Of a stretch of 64,000 nucleotides of DNA, positions 16,569-25,079 are shown one piece after another; the stretch's first letter is position 1, and each line of letters begins with the position of its first letter. The notes under the pieces are model-generated. The model was not told where the DNA came from. It saw only the letters and a list, made by a program, of their open reading frames with translations, and searched no databases. The DNA is taken from NCBI RefSeq assembly GCF_002993335.1, contig NZ_PVNS01000015.1, positions 1-64,000 of the forward strand, given 5' to 3'. The translations under genes were made by a program, and so were the position numbers. Source of the DNA: Alkalicoccus urumqiensis (GTDB lineage: Bacteria > Bacillota > Bacilli > Bacillales > Salisediminibacteriaceae).

Positions 16569-18050
16569 ATGGAAGCAATACAGCAGATGAAACATCGGGA
16601 TCTAACGAGGAAAAATAACCTGGCGTTCGGCTTGTTTTCGGTCACGCTGCTCGCCGGTGGGCTGTTAAACGTCTTTTCCGGCGATATGGCAACAGCCGGC
16701 ATTTACTTTACGCAGGTACTGGTACTCGCAGCCGCCTTTGTGGTGATGGTCCGGCTTTTGAAGAAACCGCACTTCTTTCCGATTGTCCTGATCGTGCTCG
16801 GGTTCAGCTTTACCTACACCGGCGTGTTTTTAACAGGCGGCGGGGTGACAATTGCGGTCATTTACTTTTTCCTGCTGTTTTTGTCGACGATCCACCTGTA
16901 CCGGTACGTGCTTCTCACCGGCGCGGTAATGGGAACGGCCGGTCATCTCCTGAACGCTTCCGCTGCCACGGTGGACACGCAGGTTATCCAGAGCCAGCTC
17001 CCGTCGATTCTATTGACCTACATACTGGCGTCGATTCTCGCCTATACAATCGCCGCGTTAAGCTCCAGCCAGATGGGGCAGCTGGAGACTTTTCTTACCC
17101 GGAGCGAAAAGGAAGCAGAGGCGCAGGAAGCCTCCCGGGACGCGCTGCAGAAAAGTGTGAACCAGATGGTACGTAACATCACCGACATGACCGCAGCCGT
17201 GCAGGAAAACGTCCGCTCGCAGACTGAAATGGCGTCGGCTGTAAATGACATTGCGGCCGGCACGACGTCGCAGAGTGAACAGATCCAATCCATCTCCTCC
17301 CGCGCCGGGGAGATGACCGAAAGCATGCAGCAGATCCGAAGCGGCGCAGAACGGCTTTCAGACACGTCGGTTTCCGCGGAGCATCAGACCGTTGAAGCAG
17401 CGGAGCAGGCGGCCTCCCTCCATGAAGAGATGAGCGGCTATGAAGCGCAGCTGAACCTGCTGAACGACAATTTCCAGCAGCTGACGGAAAAAATTAAAGA
17501 AACCAACACCCTCTCCGAAGATATCATTCACGTAAGTGAACAGACGAACCTGCTCGCTTTGAACGCGTCGATCGAAGCAGCGCGCGCCGGAGAAGCCGGC
17601 AGAGGCTTTGCTGTCGTCGCCGACGAAATCCGGAAGCTCGCGGAAATGTCCAACATGGCCGCGGAAAAAATCACGTCCAATCTGCAGGAGGTCAACGCGA
17701 CGAACGAGGAAGCGCTCGTGCAGATGACAGACAGCAGAAGCACGCTGTCGCTGCAGAAAGAGAAAACGACGACGGTACATGAGGCGCTGCAGAAACTGAC
17801 CGACGTCACCACCCACATTCAGGAGACGCTCGCCCTCTTCCGCGGACAGGCGGAGAAAACGGAAGCCACCGCTTCCAGCGTCAATGCAACAACGTCGGAG
17901 CTCGCGCTGGTCATTGAACAGGCCTCCGCCGGCGCCCAGGAAGTGAGCGCCTCTCTCGAGAATTTGAACGAACAGAACTACGAAGTCAGCACCCGCATGA
18001 AAGAAACCGAACAGCTCGTGCGCCGCCTTGCCGGAGACGGCCAGGCGTAA
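16569..18050 (+). CDS. Methyl-accepting chemotaxis protein with integral-membrane sensor
   Basis: 493 residues. The first about 165 form five or six hydrophobic segments with only short loops; there is no periplasmic ligand domain and no clear HAMP domain. A coiled-coil region leads to the MCP signalling domain with the conserved hairpin tip [36 protein letters not shown] (about residues 318-353; the key tip residues are E-A-A-R-A-G-E-A-G). It signals to CheA/CheW. Membrane-only receptors can respond to membrane or energy state or small hydrophobic molecules; the stimulus here is unknown. AAGGGGG precedes the ATG. A SigD promoter drives it. Confidence 0.92.
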   Translation: MEAIQQMKHRDLTRKNNLAFGLFSVTLLAGGLLNVFSGDMATAGIYFTQVLVLAAAFVVMVRLLKKPHFFPIVLIVLGFSFTYTGVFLTGGGVTIAVIYFFLLFLSTIHLYRYVLLTGAVMGTAGHLLNASAATVDTQVIQSQLPSILLTYILASILAYTIAALSSSQMGQLETFLTRSEKEAEAQEASRDALQKSVNQMVRNITDMTAAVQENVRSQTEMASAVNDIAAGTTSQSEQIQSISSRAGEMTESMQQIRSGAERLSDTSVSAEHQTVEAAEQAASLHEEMSGYEAQLNLLNDNFQQLTEKIKETNTLSEDIIHVSEQTNLLALNASIEAARAGEAGRGFAVVADEIRKLAEMSNMAAEKITSNLQEVNATNEEALVQMTDSRSTLSLQKEKTTTVHEALQKLTDVTTHIQETLALFRGQAEKTEATASSVNATTSELALVIEQASAGAQEVSASLENLNEQNYEVSTRMKETEQLVRRLAGDGQA

Positions 18051-18082
18051 ACCGTACGCAGGCAGAGGCGGGCGGGTTCGGC

Positions 18083-18193
18083 ACGCGGTCGTTGATGGGT
18101 TTCGTTGCGGTCTCCGCTCTTCGTGTGGTGGTGTTTCCGTTCCCGTTGCGATGTTCGCCGACGGTGTGGCGGTGTGCTTCCTGCACGGCGGAA
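18083..18193 (+). repeat. Periodic element, TGGCGRTC family, partial copy C3 (units 1-6)
   Basis: Six degenerate boxes start at 18083, 18105, 18126, 18146, 18167 and 18186. Steps are 22,21,20,21,19; the first four sum to 84 and the fifth is 19, as in complete elements. Boxes include TTGCGGTC, TTGCGATG and TGGCGGTG. Units 7-9 are not recognisable before the terminator at 18238. It directly follows the chemoreceptor stop. Confidence 0.55.
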
Positions 18194-18237
18194 ATCCTGA
18201 ATCCCAGCTCCCCCGCGCCTCAGAACCCGTCATTACA

Positions 18238-18288
18238 TAAAAAAGGTAGAAGCTCCTGCGCTTTCATGCAGGTGGCTTCTACCTTTTT
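18238..18288. terminator. Bidirectional terminator between convergent genes
   Basis: GGTAGAAGC (18245-18253) pairs with GCTTCTACC (18274-18282), flanked by an A-tract on the left and TTTTTT on the right. It serves both the chemoreceptor and the carbonic-anhydrase-like gene. Confidence 0.92.
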
Positions 18289-18296
18289 TGTGTGGA

Positions 18297-18845
18297 TCAT
18301 GGCCGGGCTGCTTCTTCCCGGGTAAGCGGTGTGAGGATGGTGTCGTCGGCGAATTCCCGGGCGTTGCGGACGTAGGTGTCGACGGTTTCCTGCACCATGG
18401 CCTGATCGGCTTCGGTCACCTGGCGGACGACTTTGCCGGGCGAGCCGAGCACGAGCGAGTACGGCGGAATTTCTTTTCCCGGCGGGACGACGGTGCCGGC
18501 GCCGATAATTGAGTGTTCACCGATGACGGCGCCGTCGAGAACGATTGCGCCCATGCCGACGAGTACCCGCCTTTTCAGCGTGCAGCCGTGCAGAATTGCG
18601 CCGTGGCCGATGGAAACCTCCTCCTCCAGAATGAGCGGATACGCTTCATACAGGTGGCCGAGCACATGCTCCTGAATGCTGCAGCGCGGGCCGATGCGGA
18701 TCTTCCCTTCATCGCCGCGGAGCACCGCGTTCGATAAAATGATGCTTTCCTCCCCTGCCTCCACGTCCCCGATCACTTCCGCGGACGGCGACACATACAC
18801 CGACGGTGCGAGTGCCGGTTTGACTCCTTTGTACGCGTAAATCAT
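18297..18845 (-). CDS. Gamma-carbonic-anhydrase-like left-handed beta-helix protein
   Basis: 182 residues with hexapeptide repeats (e.g. SAEVIGDVEAGEESIILSNAVLRGD and AIVLDGAVIGEHSIIGAGTVV) forming a left-handed beta-helix, and a C-terminal helix. Candidate zinc ligands are His in IQEHVLGH and the two in IGHGAILHGC. The family includes YrdA/PaaY/CaiE proteins: some are carbonic anhydrases, while PaaY is a thioesterase. Divergent from the nitronate monooxygenase gene. Assignment to PaaY function is possible given the other paa genes here but not shown. Confidence 0.85.
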   Translation of the reverse strand: MIYAYKGVKPALAPSVYVSPSAEVIGDVEAGEESIILSNAVLRGDEGKIRIGPRCSIQEHVLGHLYEAYPLILEEEVSIGHGAILHGCTLKRRVLVGMGAIVLDGAVIGEHSIIGAGTVVPPGKEIPPYSLVLGSPGKVVRQVTEADQAMVQETVDTYVRNAREFADDTILTPLTREEAARP

Positions 18846-18866
18846 TCCGTCACTTCCCTTCCATTC

Positions 18867-18890
18867 GTGTTATAGTATTTAATATAACAC
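18867..18890. promoter_or_regulatory. Perfect palindrome in the divergent intergenic region
   Basis: GTGTTATA (18867-18874) and TATAACAC (18883-18890) are an exact 8-bp inverted repeat with an 8-nt spacer. It lies between the divergent starts at 18845 and 18913, a good operator position. Regulator unknown. Confidence 0.6.
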
Positions 18891-18912
18891 ATTTAAAACG
18901 GTGGTGAATAAA

Positions 18913-19884
18913 ATGAATGATTTAACGAAGCGTCTCGGCATCCAGCTGCCGTTCATCCAGGGCGGCATGGGCAACATCAGTGAACCGATTCTCGCCGCTG
19001 CCGTCTCCAATGCGGGCGGACTCGGCACGATCGGCGCCGGTACGCGGAGCGCAGCCGAAGTGAAAACGCTCATCCGGGAGCTGAAGACACGCACGGATAA
19101 ACCGTTTGCCCTGAACATTCCGATCAGCGTCAATGAGGAGGCGCGGGCGCTCGCACAGCTGGCCGTCGAGGAACATGTCCCCGTCGTCTCCCTGTCCGCC
19201 GGCAATCCGGCGCCGTTTCTTCAAAAGCTGAAGGAGCACAAAAAGGCGGTGATCGTCGTCGTTTCGAGCGCCCGCCAGGCGGTGAAAGCTGAAGCGGCCG
19301 GCGCGGATGTATTAGTCGCGGAAGGGACGGAGGCCGCCGGCATTAATGCCTCCCAGGAGCTCACGACCCTCACGCTTCTCCCGCTCGTCTGCCGCGCCGT
19401 CTCCATCCCGGCCGCCGCTGCAGGCGGTGTGTCGGACGGAGCATCGTTTGCTGCTGTCCTCTCCCTCGGCGCACAGGGCGCCCAGCTCGGCACACGGCTT
19501 ATTGCCACCGAAGAAGCGCAGGTGCACCAGCACTACAAAGACGCGCTCATTCAGTCCGGCGAGCAGGCGACGATCGTCGTCGGCCGCCGCTACGGACGCG
19601 TCCGCCGTCTTCTCGATACGCCGTACGCCCGGATGCTCGAACGCCTTGAATCCGAGGAGGAAAACGACGCACGCTATATGGAAAAGACCGATGAAGAAAG
19701 CCACATCCGCGGCGCTGTCCACGGCAGACTCGATGCGGGACATACGAATGCCGGACAGGCCGCTGCGGGGATTACCGATCATCCACCGGTGCGTGTCGTT
19801 CTCGAGAACATTCTGCACGGTGCCGAAGCGCAGCTGCTGCAGGCGTCCCGTTCGCTGTCGTCGTTTTCCACCGAGCAGCTGTAG
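18913..19884 (+). CDS. Nitronate monooxygenase (2-nitropropane dioxygenase family)
   Basis: 323 residues, TIM-barrel FMN enzyme. Signatures: PFIQGGMGNISEPILAAAVSNAGGLGTIG at the N-terminus, AEGTEAAGIN, and AAGGVSDGASFAAVLSLGAQGAQLGTRLIATEEA for FMN phosphate binding. It oxidises propionate-3-nitronate or related alkyl nitronates. The start at 18913 is preferred to the GTG at 18901 because GGTGGTG then serves as ribosome-binding site. Closely related reductases (FabK-like) cannot be fully excluded. Confidence 0.85.
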   Translation: MNDLTKRLGIQLPFIQGGMGNISEPILAAAVSNAGGLGTIGAGTRSAAEVKTLIRELKTRTDKPFALNIPISVNEEARALAQLAVEEHVPVVSLSAGNPAPFLQKLKEHKKAVIVVVSSARQAVKAEAAGADVLVAEGTEAAGINASQELTTLTLLPLVCRAVSIPAAAAGGVSDGASFAAVLSLGAQGAQLGTRLIATEEAQVHQHYKDALIQSGEQATIVVGRRYGRVRRLLDTPYARMLERLESEEENDARYMEKTDEESHIRGAVHGRLDAGHTNAGQAAAGITDHPPVRVVLENILHGAEAQLLQASRSLSSFSTEQL

Positions 19885-19915
19885 CATTTTTCTGAAAAAA
19901 ATACGCGGGATCGTC

Positions 19916-19944
19916 TTGACTTCCCGGGGGAAGTTTCGTATCGT
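19916..19944 (+). promoter_or_regulatory. Ferredoxin promoter with operator between -35 and -10
   Basis: TTGACT (19916-19921) and TATCGT (19939-19944) are 17 nt apart. A perfect inverted repeat ACTTCCC-GG-GGGAAGT (19919-19934) fills the spacer and overlaps the -35 box. Bound protein would block RNA polymerase. Confidence 0.55.
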
Positions 19945-19955
19945 ATATATCATAA

Positions 19956-19983
19956 TATAACATACCGTTATAAAAACGTTATA
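19956..19983. promoter_or_regulatory. Repeated TATAAC/GTTATA half-sites upstream of ferredoxin
   Basis: TATAAC (19956-19961), GTTATA (19967-19972) and GTTATA (19978-19983) are spaced 5 nt apart, and the outer pair forms AATATAAC...GTTATATT. It is AT-rich, so chance is possible, but similar half-sites occur at 18867-18890 and 26472-26484. Confidence 0.35.
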
Positions 19984-19992
19984 TTGAGGTGA

Positions 19993-20247
<255 letters not shown>

Positions 20248-20258
20248 GGAGGTCAAGC

Positions 20259-21260
20259 ATGGAGGAGACAATGTATGATGTGACGATTGTCGGTGCCGGT
20301 CCGGTCGGTTTGTTTACGGCGTTTTATGCAGGCATGCGGCAGATGTCGGTGAAGGTCATTGACAGTATGCCGGAGCCCGGCGGCCAGCTGTCGGCGCTCT
20401 ACCCGGAAAAGTACATTTACGATGTGGCGGGCTATCCGAAGGTGAAGGCCCAGTCGCTCGTCGACCAGCTGTATGAACAGGCGCAGGCGTTCGACCCAAC
20501 TATGTGTATGGGCGAATCGGTCGAGCACGTGACGCGCTTTGAAGACGGAACGTTCCAGCTCGTGACACCAGAAGGCGTGCACCATTCCAAAACGATTATT
20601 GTTACCGCCGGGGCAGGCGCATTCTCCCCGCGGAAGCTGACACTCGAACAGGCAGAAGCGTATGAAAACAGCTGCCTGCATTATTTTGTTAAAGATTTAA
20701 AGCGCTTTCAAAACCGCCGGGTGCTCGTCTGCGGGGGCGGCGACTCTGCCGTGGACTGGGCGCTCGCGCTGAATGACCTGGCGTCGGAAGTCACCCTTAT
20801 CCACCGCCGCGACCGCTTCCGGGCCCACGAGCACAGTCTCGAGCAGCTGAAGCAGTCCAACGTGAACATCCGCACGCCGTACGAGATCTCCGGGATGACC
20901 GGGGAAAACGGCGCTGTCCAGCAGGTGACGCTCCAGCAGGTAAAGGGAGACGCGGCGGACACGCTCGATGTGGATGATATTCTCGTCAACTTTGGCTTTG
21001 CGACGAATCTCGGGCCGTTGAAGACGTGGGGCATGGAGCTTTCGAAAAATGCGATTGCCGTGGATCACAAGATGGAAACGACAATTCCGGGCATTTTTGC
21101 CGCAGGGGATGTGTGTACCTATCCGGGCAAGGTGAAGCTGATTGCGTCCGGTTTCGGCGAAGCGCCGACGGCCGTGAACTACGCGAAGTCGATCGTCGAG
21201 CCGGAGGCAAAGCTTCACGCCGGGCACAGCACGTCGATTTTTGAAACCGCCGGCGTGTAA
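20259..21260 (+). CDS. Ferredoxin-NADP(+) reductase, thioredoxin-reductase-like (YumC type)
   Basis: 333 residues. FAD-binding VTIVGAGPVGLFTAFYAG is near the N-terminus, followed by EPGGQLSALYPEK. The NADPH domain has VLVCGGGDSAVDWAL and VTLIHRRDRFRAHE. A C-terminal IFAAGDVCTYPGKVKLIASGFGEAPTAVNYA completes the FAD site. There is no CxxC, which distinguishes it from thioredoxin reductase and marks the Bacillus YumC ferredoxin reductase family. It follows fer closely with an AAGGAGG site and should form its electron-supply partner. Confidence 0.95.
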   Translation: MEETMYDVTIVGAGPVGLFTAFYAGMRQMSVKVIDSMPEPGGQLSALYPEKYIYDVAGYPKVKAQSLVDQLYEQAQAFDPTMCMGESVEHVTRFEDGTFQLVTPEGVHHSKTIIVTAGAGAFSPRKLTLEQAEAYENSCLHYFVKDLKRFQNRRVLVCGGGDSAVDWALALNDLASEVTLIHRRDRFRAHEHSLEQLKQSNVNIRTPYEISGMTGENGAVQQVTLQQVKGDAADTLDVDDILVNFGFATNLGPLKTWGMELSKNAIAVDHKMETTIPGIFAAGDVCTYPGKVKLIASGFGEAPTAVNYAKSIVEPEAKLHAGHSTSIFETAGV

Positions 21261-21282
21261 AAGAGAGCGGAGACTGCTTGAC

Positions 21283-21469
21283 GCGGCATGGGGAAGCTGG
21301 ACTGTGGCGGTGTGTTGTGGGAATCGCTGGCGGAGAAGCTGGAATATCGGTGGTGGAAGCTGGACAATTCGACCGGAGTGAGAGCGGCCCCCTGAGTTGT
21401 CAGACTTCACGGCCGACTTATCAGACTGGAAGCTGCCGTTATGAGACTTCACTTCTCCGTTGTTGGACT
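21283..21469 (-). repeat. Nine-box periodic element, AGTCYAAC family, copy D
   Basis: On the minus strand boxes start at 21469, 21448, 21427, 21406, 21385, 21366, 21345, 21324 and 21303: steps 21,21,21,21,19,21,21,21 without exception. Boxes are of the form AGTCCAAC, with ATTCC in units 7 and 8. Unit-by-unit comparison with copy E shows position-specific identity: unit 8 ATTCCCACA-CACAC, unit 2 AGTCTC--AACGG, unit 4 ACAACTC, unit 7 ATTCCA-CTTC. It lies downstream of the ferredoxin reductase gene. Confidence 0.92.
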
Positions 21470-21493
21470 CCAGCGGACCATACGTTTATAACC

Positions 21494-21540
21494 GCTGCGG
21501 CTGAACCCGCCGCAGCCGCCTCTGCCGATTTTGGCAGAGG
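21494..21540 (+). terminator. Tandem GC hairpins after the ferredoxin reductase operon
   Basis: A GCGGCTG/CAGCCGC hairpin is followed by CCTCTGCC (21519-21526) pairing with GGCAGAGG (21533-21540) around GATTTT. No U-tract follows, so termination efficiency is doubtful. Confidence 0.4.
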
Positions 21541-21669
21541 GGCCGGGCTGCAGCTGGACAGCGCATCGTTTTAAGAAACACAGTACGCTGCTTTTCTCTG
21601 TTCATTTTTGTCTGAATATTCTGGTATCAACCCGGTCTTCCGGGATACTTTATCCAAAGGGGTGTACAT

Positions 21670-23037
21670 ATGAAGGAAAATCGACGCGAACAGCCGGGCT
21701 GGAAGTGGGGGCCGTTTACGGCCCGTATGCCGGGCATTCATTTGAACCTGCAGCCGAGTCAGCACATTCAGGGAGCGCTCATGCTTCTTGCAACATGCGG
21801 AGCGGTCACACCGCTCATGATGCAGTATTTCGGGGTTTCGTTTGAAGTCGCCTGGACCGTCAGTCTCTTCTTCCTGTTCTGGGTCATCGCCCAGACCGTC
21901 ATTTTCGGCGATCCGTACGCAGCAGGCGCCATTACAGCAGGGCTTCCGATTACGCTCGTCTATATCGGCAGTCTGACGCCGGGGGTGGCGGCCATTGAAG
22001 GCATGACGGCTTTGTTTTTAGTGCTCATCGTCCTGTTCCTGTTCTTCGGCATCACAAAGCTCGGGGAGGCGTTCAACAACCTGTTCCCGACGGCGCTGAA
22101 AGCCGGGATCATTATGGGTGCCGGCATTGCCGCCTTCCAGTCGGAGATCAACCGGCTGCCGTCGATGCCGATCACGCTCATTACGGCATGGGTCGTCATC
22201 ATGGTGCTGATGTTCTCCCTTCCATTTAACAAGCTGAAGGATACGAAATCGAAGGCAATTATGACGTCGAACGCGCTGCTGCTGTCGTTTGGAACCGCCG
22301 GACTCGTCGGCTGGATCGCCGGTGAAGTGTCCTTTACGATCGAGTGGGGATTCTTCATCCCGCCGGTCGCAGAGACGGTTTCCACGCTGTCTATCTGGGC
22401 CGTCGGCATTCCGGGCTGGGACGTGTTCCTGTCCGTCATTCCGATCGGGATCGTCATCTACATTCTCGGCTTCAGCGACATCGTTATCTCCAACACACTT
22501 TTAAAAGAAGCAGATAAAGCCCGGACCGATGAGAAAATCAGCATCGATCCGACGCGCAGCCACTACACGCTTGCGATCCGGAACATGGCCCAGCTGATGA
22601 CGGCCGGCCCGCTCCTCTGGATCCACGGTCCGCTCTGGACAGGCGTACAGATTTACCTGATCGAGCGGTACAAGAAAGGCCGCGAGTTCATGAAGTCGAT
22701 TTACGACGGCCCGATGAACTTCTACCTTCTCGCCATCCCGTTCGGCCTGTTCCTGCCGATCATCGGCATCATTACACCACTGTTCCCGGTCGCCCTCTCC
22801 GTGGCACTGCTTCTGACCGGCTTTGCCTGCGCCTATGTGGCGATGAACATGGTGCATACGAACATTACGCGCGGCCTGACACTCACGATCGGCTTTGTCA
22901 TCGCGATGTACGGAGCGGCCTGGGGCATGGGCGTCGGCATTCTGCTCTGCCTCCTCCTCTGCGGCTTCCGCGATGTCGACAAAGAAATCGTCCAGGAACG
23001 CGAAGAGGAAAAAGAGATGGAACAGGAAGCCGTGTAA
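21670..23037 (+). CDS. Polytopic permease, NCS2/SulP-like fold
   Basis: 455 residues with about 12-13 hydrophobic segments and a charged C-terminal tail rich in Glu/Lys. The loop [11 protein letters not shown] and the conserved helix-breaking glycines suggest a UraA/SulP-type transporter of the NCS2 (solute carrier 23) group, but substrate motifs are not clear to me. It lies upstream of an enoyl-CoA hydratase and two PaaI-type thioesterases in the same orientation, so uptake of an aromatic or other acid is a reasonable guess. GGGGTGTAC precedes the ATG. Confidence 0.65.
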   Translation: MKENRREQPGWKWGPFTARMPGIHLNLQPSQHIQGALMLLATCGAVTPLMMQYFGVSFEVAWTVSLFFLFWVIAQTVIFGDPYAAGAITAGLPITLVYIGSLTPGVAAIEGMTALFLVLIVLFLFFGITKLGEAFNNLFPTALKAGIIMGAGIAAFQSEINRLPSMPITLITAWVVIMVLMFSLPFNKLKDTKSKAIMTSNALLLSFGTAGLVGWIAGEVSFTIEWGFFIPPVAETVSTLSIWAVGIPGWDVFLSVIPIGIVIYILGFSDIVISNTLLKEADKARTDEKISIDPTRSHYTLAIRNMAQLMTAGPLLWIHGPLWTGVQIYLIERYKKGREFMKSIYDGPMNFYLLAIPFGLFLPIIGIITPLFPVALSVALLLTGFACAYVAMNMVHTNITRGLTLTIGFVIAMYGAAWGMGVGILLCLLLCGFRDVDKEIVQEREEEKEMEQEAV

Positions 23038-23146
23038 AAACGGCGTTCTTTCTCCAGCAGCACGTGGATGCAGGCTTCCGGATCTTTTTCCGGCAGCCTG
23101 CGTCTGTATGAAGCTCTTTATTTTTTGACGGAAGGGGTACCGAACG

Positions 23147-23941
23147 ATGACACAATCAACAGAAGCAAAAACCGTTACTTTTACCCATAGCGGGCATACC
23201 GCCGTGGTGACGTTAAACCGGCCGGAGCAGCTGAACTGCTTTAACTACACGATGCTCACAGAACTGGAGGAGGCCGTGGCGGCTATCCGTTTCGATGATC
23301 AGATACGGAGCGTCGTTTTCACAGGGGCCGGGGAAAAGGCGTTCAGTGCGGGGGCGGATTTGAAGGAGCGGCGGACGCTCACGGAAGGCGAGGTGCGCCG
23401 GAATGTCCGCAAGATCCGCGAGGTGTTCGATGCGGTGGAGTCGCTTCCGCAGCCGACGATTGCGGCGGTGAACGGGCATGCGCTCGGCGGCGGGTTTGAG
23501 CTGATGCTTGCGTGTGATCTGCGGCTTGCGGTACCGGATGCGTGGATGGGGCTCACGGAGGTAAGCTGGGCGATTATTCCCGGTGCGGGCGGCACGCAGC
23601 GGCTGCCGCGGCTGATCGGCATGACGAAGGCGAAGGAGCTGATTTTGACGGCGCGCCGGTTTCAGGCGGACGAGGCGGATGCGCTCGGTCTGTTAAACCG
23701 CGTCAGTACGAAGGCGTCGCTTCTGGAGGATGCGCAGGCGATTGCTGATGCGATCGGGGCGAACGGTCCGCTGGCTGTCCGTCAGGCGAAAATGGCGATC
23801 CATCACGGCGCGCAGACGGACCTTCATACCGGGCAGGCGATTGAAGCCGGTGCGTATGAGCGGATCATTCCGACCGAGGACCGCCTGGAAGCACTGGAAG
23901 CGTTCCGTGAGAAGCGGCCGGCCCGGTTTCAGGGCAGATAA
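23147..23941 (+). CDS. Enoyl-CoA hydratase/isomerase family protein
   Basis: 264 residues, crotonase fold. Oxyanion-hole segments are FSAGADLKERR and AVNGHALGGGFELMLACDLRLA. The catalytic-loop region is TEVSWAIIPGAGGTQRLPRLIG (Glu in the first part), followed by LGLLNRVS and a C-terminal FREKRPARFQGR. It hydrates 2-enoyl-CoA in beta-oxidation-like steps. It begins 109 nt after the permease and is followed 11 nt later by a PaaI-type thioesterase, so probably one operon. Confidence 0.92.
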   Translation: MTQSTEAKTVTFTHSGHTAVVTLNRPEQLNCFNYTMLTELEEAVAAIRFDDQIRSVVFTGAGEKAFSAGADLKERRTLTEGEVRRNVRKIREVFDAVESLPQPTIAAVNGHALGGGFELMLACDLRLAVPDAWMGLTEVSWAIIPGAGGTQRLPRLIGMTKAKELILTARRFQADEADALGLLNRVSTKASLLEDAQAIADAIGANGPLAVRQAKMAIHHGAQTDLHTGQAIEAGAYERIIPTEDRLEALEAFREKRPARFQGR

Positions 23942-23952
23942 GGAGGGATTGG

Positions 23953-24375
23953 ATGACGGATACAGCTTCATTGAATGCATACTTAAAGACCGATCCGTAC
24001 GCGTCGTTTTTAGGCATTGAGGTCGAGGATGTCGGCGAAGGAACGGCGCGCGCGTCGGTGACGGTGACAGAAGACATGCTCAATATCCACGGCACGGCGA
24101 ATGGCGGCCTGCTGTTTTCGCTGGCGGATGTGGTGTTTGCCTGTGCGAGCAACTCGTACGGCACGACGGCGGTCGGCATTCAGGTGTCGATGCAGTATCT
24201 GGAGGCGGTGGCCTGCGGCGAAACGCTTCGTGCGGAAGCGGTGGAAAATGCCGAACCGGGAAGAACCGGTTCGTACCGGATGGAAGTGCGGACCTCGTCC
24301 GGTTCGCTCGCAGCGCTGGCGGAAGGGCTCGTCTACCGGACGCGCCGGCCGGTGCTTGGGGAGGTGTCGTCATGA
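23953..24375 (+). CDS. paaI: PaaI-type hotdog thioesterase
   Basis: 140 residues. Hotdog fold with NIHGTANGGLLFSLADVVFACASNS, matching the PaaI signature (H-G-x-x-x-G-G, then D on the central helix, catalytic Asp about residue 56). PaaI hydrolyses ring-hydroxylated or dead-end CoA thioesters in the phenylacetate pathway, rescuing CoA. It overlaps the next thioesterase gene by 4 nt. Located far from the main paa cluster, so the exact substrate is open. Confidence 0.85.
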   Translation: MTDTASLNAYLKTDPYASFLGIEVEDVGEGTARASVTVTEDMLNIHGTANGGLLFSLADVVFACASNSYGTTAVGIQVSMQYLEAVACGETLRAEAVENAEPGRTGSYRMEVRTSSGSLAALAEGLVYRTRRPVLGEVSS

Positions 24376-24794
24376 AAGCGCCGGTGAATCAGGTGACGCT
24401 GCAGGATGTGATTACAGGAACTGCCGCTCCCCCGCCGTGCGACGTTTCGCTCGGGATGACGCTGCAGCACGCCGGAGACGGTCTCGCGCACATGACGTGG
24501 CAGCCGGGCGGGGCGATGATTAACGGCAACGGTGTGGTGATGGGCGGCTTTACATCCGCCGCAGCGGATGTAGCCGTCGCTTACGCTGTCGCCTCGGTCA
24601 TTCACCGCAGCGACCGCTTCGGCTCGATTCAGCTCGACACGGTCTTCCACCGTCCCGTTTCAGCGGAAGAAGTCCAGGTGCACGCCTCGGTGAAGCGGAC
24701 CGGGCGCACCATTGCTTACGTAACCGCGGACCTGTTCCAGCAGGACAAGCTGTGCGCCTCCGCCTCCTCGACTGTGTCGCTGCAGCGGGGGTAG
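24372..24794 (+). CDS. Second PaaI-like hotdog thioesterase
   Basis: 140 residues, hotdog fold: MINGNGVVMGGFTSAAADVAVAYAVAS replaces the usual H-G-x-x-x-G-G with N-G-x-V-M-G-G, and an Asp lies on the central helix. C-terminal VHASVKRTGRTIAYVTADLFQQDKLCASASSTV is standard for the fold. The ATG overlaps the paaI stop, so the two are translationally coupled and might form a heteromer. Loss of the His makes its catalytic competence uncertain. Confidence 0.75.
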   Translation: MKAPVNQVTLQDVITGTAAPPPCDVSLGMTLQHAGDGLAHMTWQPGGAMINGNGVVMGGFTSAAADVAVAYAVASVIHRSDRFGSIQLDTVFHRPVSAEEVQVHASVKRTGRTIAYVTADLFQQDKLCASASSTVSLQRG

Positions 24795-24837
24795 GGAGCA
24801 TGGGGATGGGAGTGGGTTTTTGTTCCGGTGGCTTTTG

Positions 24838-24948
24838 TGGCGGTCTTCGGCAGGATCGTGGCGATCTTCACCTGGTATGGCGGTCTTCCCCGCTCTCATG
24901 GCGATCCTTTTCGCTGCCGTGGCGGTCTGAAACACTGCCATTGCGATC
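24838..24948 (+). repeat. Periodic element, TGGCGRTC family, partial copy C1 (units 4-9)
   Basis: Boxes start at 24838, 24859, 24878, 24899, 24920 and 24941: steps 21,19,21,21,21, which align as units 4-9 of the complete pattern. Unit 9 starts TTGCGATC rather than TGGCG, exactly as unit 9 of copy C2. Unit 6 shares 17 of 21 nt with C2 (TGGCGGTCT then GCTCTCA). Units 1-3 would overlap the end of the thioesterase gene and are not recognisable. Confidence 0.85.
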
Positions 24949-24961
24949 TGACGTAGACCTA

Positions 24962-25006
24962 TAAAACGACCGGCCGCCGGGAAGTCCGGCGGCCCATCTG
25001 CTTTTT
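24962..25006. terminator. Bidirectional terminator with GCAGATGG flank
   Basis: GGCCGCCGG (24972-24980) pairs with CCGGCGGCC (24986-24994). TTTTT follows at 25002-25006 and TTTT follows on the minus strand. The minus strand reads GCAGATGG-stem-loop-stem-GGT, resembling the tails at 15638, 45391 and 53206. Confidence 0.8.
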
Positions 25007-25079
25007 AGAGCCGATTGCCATTCTGGGAAGCCCTACGGTCTCTTTTCTGTTCAGGCGCTTCAGCTGCTCTCTTCATCCA

